Source: Actinoplanes sp. KI2 (GTDB lineage Bacteria > Actinomycetota > Actinomycetes > Mycobacteriales > Micromonosporaceae). Taken from it: a DNA stretch of 64,000 nt. The stretch covers positions 185,527-249,526 of the forward strand of contig NZ_JAOSZE010000007.1 in assembly GCF_025630775.1 (NCBI RefSeq), in the 5' to 3' direction. A model generated the notes under the pieces. That model had not been told where the DNA came from. It worked only from the letters and a program-made list of their open reading frames with translations, and searched no databases. The translations under genes were made by a program, and so were the position numbers. Position 1 is the stretch's first letter. Every line of letters starts with the position of its first letter. This document shows positions 59,602 through 64,000 of the stretch, piece after piece.

Positions 59602-62600
59602 TCACCGCGCTACCGAGCGGCCGTCGTGCTGCGATGCAACGGCGATTTCCCGTGTCAACAGGTCCAGATCGCGAAGGCGGCCAGGGATTCCTGCCGATCG
59701 GTAGTAGCCAAGTGCGGCATCGCAGTGGTCGGCCGCCGCGTGCGGGTCGCCCGCGGCGAGTCCCGTCCTGGCCAACGTCGTCAGCGCATCGCCGGCCAAG
59801 ACGCGGTAGTCCTTCCGGCGCGTGATCTCGAGTGCCTCGGCGGCGGCATCTCGCGCCTTTTCGATCGCACCCAGCCTGAGCAGCACGTTCGCCAATCCGA
59901 TGCCGGACTGGGCGGCGAAGTACTGAAACCCGTGCTCGCGGCTCAGCTCCAGCGCTTCGCGAAAGCGCGCCTGCGCCTCGGTGACCGCGCGCGCCCCGAG
60001 CAGCGCGGAGCCGAGCGTGTTCAACCCTCCCGCGATCGCCCTCCGGTTCGCCAGGTGCTCCGCGATCCGCAATGCTTGTTCAGCGGCGTCGACACCGGCA
60101 CTCCACTCGGCCCGCTGCTGATACAGCTGGCTCAGCTCGTCAAGCGTGGACATCTGCCCACTCTTGTTGTTCGCCTCCTCGAAGTACGCGAGGACCCGAG
60201 TGAGGTGCTCGTGCGCGGCGTCGAACTCCTCAAGGTGGCGCAGTGCCATGCCGAGGTTGTGGCAGTTCACCATGGCGGAAGGTAGCCGCGCCTCTTCGCT
60301 GTTGATGTCCATGGCGGCCCGGAAGTGCCCGACCGCATCGCGCAGCCGGCCCTGTTCGGTGTACATCACACCCAGGTCGTTGAGGGTGACGGCCCGGACG
60401 TGTGCGAACTCGCTTCCCCCGCCTACGCGAAGGACGTGCTGGTAAAGCTGGTGGGCATCGTCCATCATGCCGAGCTCGGCATGCACCAGTCCGAGGTTGT
60501 GCATCAGATATGCCTCGCCGATCAGCCAGCCGCTGTCGCGCGCTGCGGCCACGCCCGACCGGTACGCCTCCAGCGCTGTCCGATGCCGGCCCAGCGACCA
60601 ATGTGCTTGGCCGATGGTCTGGTACATGGCGGCCTGCGCCATGCGATCGTCGGCGGCTTCGGCCGCCATCATGCCGGCCGTGCCGGTTGCCAGCCAGGAA
60701 ATCGCGTCCCGACATACGAAGAAGTAGCCGCGTAGCTGATCGGCGAGTTGCCATGCCCGAGCCCGATGTACGTCACCGGCCAGCGTTTCGATGAGCGCGA
60801 CGAGGTTTCCGATCTCCTCGTCCAGCCAGGCGGTCGCGGTGCTGACGTCGGGAAAGCACATGGCCGTCGCGTCGACCTCGGTGGGCAGCCGCACCATCGC
60901 GGGATAGACGAGCCGAATCGCGGCTGCGGTGCGGGTGAGATACCAGTCGGCGACCCGGCGCAGCGCTGCCGACTCGCTGCCGTCGTCGTACACCGTTCCG
61001 ACTTCGAGCGCGTAGCGGCGGAGAAGATCGTGGTAGCGGTATCTGTCGGTACCGGCCATCTCCAGCATGTTCTCCGCCACCAGACCATCCAGCGTCCGTC
61101 CGGTCGCGTCGGCGTCCGTCGCGAAGAGCGCCGCCGCGGCCTCTCGCGAGAAGGTCGTGCCCGGCAACTGCGCCGCCGACCGGAAGAGCCGCGCGGCCTC
61201 GGGTCGCAACTCTCGGTAGCTGAGATCGATGGCGGCGTCTGCCGCATTGCCCGCCGGTGGCCGGCCGTCGGCCAGAGAACGAAGGAGTTCCGCCGGGGTG
61301 CGCCGCGGGCGTCCGGCGAGCCGGCTCGCGATCACTCGGAGAGCGACCGGGAGGCGACCACACGCCTCGGCGAGCGCTGTCGCTGCCTTCCGATCCGCAG
61401 CGGTCCATGCCGACCTGGACCGGCCGCCCAGCATGTCGACGGCCTCTGTCAGTGGCAGAACCGGCAGATGGATGTGCACGGCGCCAGGTAGGTCGGCGCA
61501 TTGCTGCCGGCTGGTGATCAGGACCGCGCTGCCGCCGCTACCCGGCAGCAACATGCGGAGCTGATCGGTATTGCGGGCGTTGTCCAGGATCACCAGAACC
61601 TGTCGCTCGGCCAGTAGCGTGCGATAGAGGGCACACGCCTCATCGACCTCGATCGGGACGGCGTGGCCGGGCGTGCCGAGGCCGCGCAGGAGCCGGGCCA
61701 GTACGGTCAGGACGCTGGCCGGCTTGCGCTCGGCTCCGCGCAGGTCGATGTAGAGCTGCCCATCGGGGAAGTCGTCGCGCAGGCTTTCGGCGGCCCGCAG
61801 CGCCAGGCTGGTCTTGCCCACCCCGGGCATGCCGGAAAGGACGCAGGTGACCTGCCGGGCGGTCCCCGCGTTGCGCAGCGCGGAGCGGAACAGTCTCTGG
61901 AGAGAATGCAGCTGCTCAGCGCGCCCGATGAAGTCGGCGGGCGGTGCCGGAGCCTCCCACGGTATGGGTAGGCGCTCTTCGCGGGCACGCGGACGCTGGT
62001 CCCAGCGCCCCGCCAGCACGGCCTGCCGCGCGGCCACCAGCGCGGCGCCGGGCTCGATGGCCAGTTCCTCGGCCAAGCGCCGCTTGATTTCCTCGTACGC
62101 GTCAAGCGCCGCGGCCTGCTGGCCCAACGCGGCGAGAGTGACTACCAGCCGCGCGTGCAGGGGTTCGTGCCAGAGATGACGGGCGGCCAGGCGACGCAGG
62201 CGCGGCAGTACTTCCGGCAGGCGCTGCACCGCGAGACCGAGGAGGGCCAGTTGGATCGTGCTCTCGATCAGTTCATCGGTGAATGCCGTGACCAGGTGAT
62301 GTTCCTGCAGCTCCACGATGTCTTCCGCGGCCCGGTGCCCGCGCCAGAGATCAAGAGTCGACTGAAGCAGGTCGAACGCTCGCTGTGGATTCGACGACGA
62401 CCGGCGCCACTCCGCGAGCTGGTTGCGATAGTCGACCACGTCGAGACCGTTTTCATCCATACGCAGCTGGTAACCGCCCGGCGTCCAGACCAGCGCCGCG
62501 GCGCCGTCGCATGGTCGCGGTTCGAGAATCCGGCGTAGCCGGCTGACGTGCGTCTGCAGAACGTTCGCGGCGGAACGCGGCGGCCCCTCCGGCCACAGCA

Positions 62601-63000
62601 CCTCGATCAGTTCCTCGCGGCTGACCGGATGGTGGGGCGTCATCGCGAGCCGCGCCAGGACGACACGGTGGCGCCCCGAACCGACGTCAATCGGTCCCGA
62701 TGGGGATTCGACGGCGAGCGGACCCAAGACGGAGATCCGTACCGGTCCGGATCGCGCGGGCGGCTCGGGTTGCCGACGGATTGCCAGCTGGCGCAGGCGT
62801 CCGCGATCCGCTCTGCTCAGCTCCAGCGCGTCGGCGAGAGCTTCGCTCGACCGCGCGTGTGGACGGCTGCTGCGGTCCTGTTCCAGGTCGCGGATCGCGC
62901 CGAGGCTCAGTCCGGCTCGACCGGCCAGCTCCCGCTGGCTGAGACCGCGATCCTGACGCCATTGACGGATCAACCAGCCGAGACTGCCCACGTCCTCCAT
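59602..63000 (-). CDS. Second XRE-SARP-NB-ARC-TPR regulator
   Basis: A 1132-residue regulator with the same order as the one at 47997: XRE helix-turn-helix (~8-65: WRQDRGLSQRELAGRAGLSL), SARP winged helix (~90-185: ISVLGPLAVESPSGPIDVGS), BTAD (to ~330), NB-ARC with P-loop SGMPGVGKTSLAL near 390 and LVILDNARN, winged-helix linker, and C-terminal TPRs (~780-1110). The ATG at 63000 follows GGGGGAAA and yields MEDVGSLGWLIRQWRQDRG; a longer upstream frame is Arg/Thr-rich. It is divergent from the NlpC/P60 gene across ~157 bp and may control it. Confidence 0.93.
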   Translation of the reverse strand: MEDVGSLGWLIRQWRQDRGLSQRELAGRAGLSLGAIRDLEQDRSSRPHARSSEALADALELSRADRGRLRQLAIRRQPEPPARSGPVRISVLGPLAVESPSGPIDVGSGRHRVVLARLAMTPHHPVSREELIEVLWPEGPPRSAANVLQTHVSRLRRILEPRPCDGAAALVWTPGGYQLRMDENGLDVVDYRNQLAEWRRSSSNPQRAFDLLQSTLDLWRGHRAAEDIVELQEHHLVTAFTDELIESTIQLALLGLAVQRLPEVLPRLRRLAARHLWHEPLHARLVVTLAALGQQAAALDAYEEIKRRLAEELAIEPGAALVAARQAVLAGRWDQRPRAREERLPIPWEAPAPPADFIGRAEQLHSLQRLFRSALRNAGTARQVTCVLSGMPGVGKTSLALRAAESLRDDFPDGQLYIDLRGAERKPASVLTVLARLLRGLGTPGHAVPIEVDEACALYRTLLAERQVLVILDNARNTDQLRMLLPGSGGSAVLITSRQQCADLPGAVHIHLPVLPLTEAVDMLGGRSRSAWTAADRKAATALAEACGRLPVALRVIASRLAGRPRRTPAELLRSLADGRPPAGNAADAAIDLSYRELRPEAARLFRSAAQLPGTTFSREAAAALFATDADATGRTLDGLVAENMLEMAGTDRYRYHDLLRRYALEVGTVYDDGSESAALRRVADWYLTRTAAAIRLVYPAMVRLPTEVDATAMCFPDVSTATAWLDEEIGNLVALIETLAGDVHRARAWQLADQLRGYFFVCRDAISWLATGTAGMMAAEAADDRMAQAAMYQTIGQAHWSLGRHRTALEAYRSGVAAARDSGWLIGEAYLMHNLGLVHAELGMMDDAHQLYQHVLRVGGGSEFAHVRAVTLNDLGVMYTEQGRLRDAVGHFRAAMDINSEEARLPSAMVNCHNLGMALRHLEEFDAAHEHLTRVLAYFEEANNKSGQMSTLDELSQLYQQRAEWSAGVDAAEQALRIAEHLANRRAIAGGLNTLGSALLGARAVTEAQARFREALELSREHGFQYFAAQSGIGLANVLLRLGAIEKARDAAAEALEITRRKDYRVLAGDALTTLARTGLAAGDPHAAADHCDAALGYYRSAGIPGRLRDLDLLTREIAVASQHDGRSVAR

Positions 63001-63157
63001 TGTGGATTTCCCCCGTTTCGTGATCAGTTTCGGCATGCAGCGTAGTACGGGTCGAGTACGGGTTTCTGTCCTCAAGCGATCGAGGAGTCACGAGCCGCAA
63101 ACTCCCCGTACGGCGGGCGCGACGGCGCTCGCACCGACGGGGGAGGAACCGCAGTAG

Positions 63158-64000
63158 ATGTACGTTCGATTGCTACGAAGACTGACGGTCGGGCTGGTGG
63201 TCACGCTGGCCCTGTTCACCGCGCCGCAGGCGATGTCACCCGCGTCTGCCGCGCTCCTGACGGGCACGCCGGGCGATCCGCCCCTGCCGTCGTACCCCGG
63301 CCTGCCACCGCTGACCGGCAGCACCACCCTCGCCACGGTCACCACGACCGCGACTCCCTGCGACGACAACGGCACGGACCAGCATCTGACCCGCAACGAG
63401 GTGCTCACCCGTGCCCGGAGCTGGTTGAGCGTGGGCATCCCGTACAGCAAGGAGCGGTGCTACCGCAACAGCTACGGCGACTATCGCACCGACTGCTCCG
63501 GGTTCGTCTCGATGGCCTGGGGCCTCGGCGGATCGGGGAGTTCGTACTGGACCGGCAACCTGGACCTGCAGTCGTATCCGATCTCCCGGTCCTCACTCCT
63601 GCCGGGTGACGCGCTTTTGCGGCACACCGGCGACGTGCACGAGAACCACGTTGCACTGTTCGTCGAGTGGGCCGACTCGGCGCACACCCAGCCGGTTGTC
63701 ATCGAACAGACCGGCAGCCGTGACACCGTCCAGGACACCTGGTCCAGCAGCAACGCCAGTCTCTACACCCCGGTTCGATACGACAACATCGTCGAAACGG
63801 GCGCGATCGAAGTTTCGTCGTCCAGTGGTCGTTCGTATTTCGGTGATGGTCAGCATCACGCGTATGAGCTTGGTGCGAGCGATACGTTGCAGCATTTCTG
63901 GTACACGCCGGGTCAGACGGGTTGGAGTAACGCGACCCTTCCGGGTTCGTTGACGGCGGAGCCGGCGGCGTATCTGGCCAACGGGCAGCACCACGTGTAC
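63158..64000 (+). CDS. Secreted NlpC/P60-like hydrolase with lectin-like repeats (partial)
   Basis: A partial gene open for 281 codons to the right edge. The ATG follows GGGAGGA. It has a signal peptide (RLTVGLVVTLALFTAPQAMS), a Thr/Pro linker and an NlpC/P60-like domain with Cys in YRTDCSGFVSMAWGLG and His in HENHVALFVEW. From ~210 it changes to repeats of the type YFGDGQHHAYELGASDTLQH, FWYTPGQTGWSN and YLANGQHHVY. These resemble carbohydrate-binding propeller or tectonin-like repeats and show markedly more T-ending codons than the rest of the window. It is divergent from the second SARP regulator. Confidence 0.85.
   Translation, partial: MYVRLLRRLTVGLVVTLALFTAPQAMSPASAALLTGTPGDPPLPSYPGLPPLTGSTTLATVTTTATPCDDNGTDQHLTRNEVLTRARSWLSVGIPYSKERCYRNSYGDYRTDCSGFVSMAWGLGGSGSSYWTGNLDLQSYPISRSSLLPGDALLRHTGDVHENHVALFVEWADSAHTQPVVIEQTGSRDTVQDTWSSSNASLYTPVRYDNIVETGAIEVSSSSGRSYFGDGQHHAYELGASDTLQHFWYTPGQTGWSNATLPGSLTAEPAAYLANGQHHVY

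Noticed and set aside
1..64000. tRNA, rRNA, insertion sequences, attachment sites or a replication origin.
   Set aside because: I saw no tRNA-like cloverleaf, transposase, integrase, DnaA-box cluster or terminal repeats while reading both strands; a dedicated search could still find a small RNA.

Overview
The window is high-GC actinobacterial DNA with many GTG starts, dense ATGA/GTGA gene overlaps and abundant secreted proteins. The mix of XRE-SARP-NB-ARC-TPR regulators, a c-di-AMP riboswitch before an NlpC/P60 gene, secreted hydrolases and PUFA-like synthases suggests a filamentous actinomycete, probably Micromonosporaceae (Actinoplanes-like). That placement is inference from gene style. No rRNA, tRNA, CRISPR array, phage or insertion sequence is visible, so this looks like an accessory and secondary-metabolism part of a chromosome.

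Layout. 1-5.6 kb: end of a proline-rich protein, a membrane protein, an SRPBCC protein translationally coupled to a zinc alcohol dehydrogenase, and a secreted GH10 xylanase behind a xylan-type operator. 5.6-16 kb: small catabolic and resistance genes, each with its own regulator: SDR + MFS efflux/TetR, a DhlA-like haloalkane dehalogenase, a 5'-truncated O-methyltransferase, TrmO, a phosphotransferase, TetR/ICMT-like methyltransferase, DUF899, YdeI-like, VOC/LysR. 16-18.9 kb: a four-gene overlapping Rieske aromatic demethylase operon with a tiny 55-codon gene inside it.

19.3-36.5 kb is the main system. It is a one-strand operon for a PUFA-synthase-like iterative megasynthase: protein 1 is PfaD-KS-AT-ACP-ACP-KR and protein 2 is KS-AT-DH-PPTase. 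A free carrier protein, an alpha/beta hydrolase, a sulfotransferase and two tandem paralogous secreted proteins of unrecognised family follow. The synthase should make a polyketide- or fatty-acid-like chain, the PPTase domain can activate its own carriers, and the hydrolase and sulfotransferase would release or decorate the chain. The secreted pair may act on or carry the product outside the cell. The product cannot be read from sequence. From memory this resembles the SCO0124-0129 region of Streptomyces coelicolor, annotated as 'eicosapentaenoic acid-like'.

36.6-47.9 kb: secreted esterase, two decayed genes, a large M14 carboxypeptidase, a membrane-anchored protein, a methyltransferase/PhyH dioxygenase pair, and a three-gene secreted operon (metzincin protease, DUF4232 lipoprotein, GH25-like protein). 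48-64 kb: an XRE-SARP-NB-ARC-TPR regulator, a DUF4232 protein, an NlpC/P60 hydrolase under a c-di-AMP riboswitch, a two-component system with an MMPL exporter, an epoxide hydrolase/TetR pair sharing a perfect 43-bp palindrome, a second XRE-SARP regulator, and a second NlpC/P60 protein with lectin-like repeats running off the right edge.
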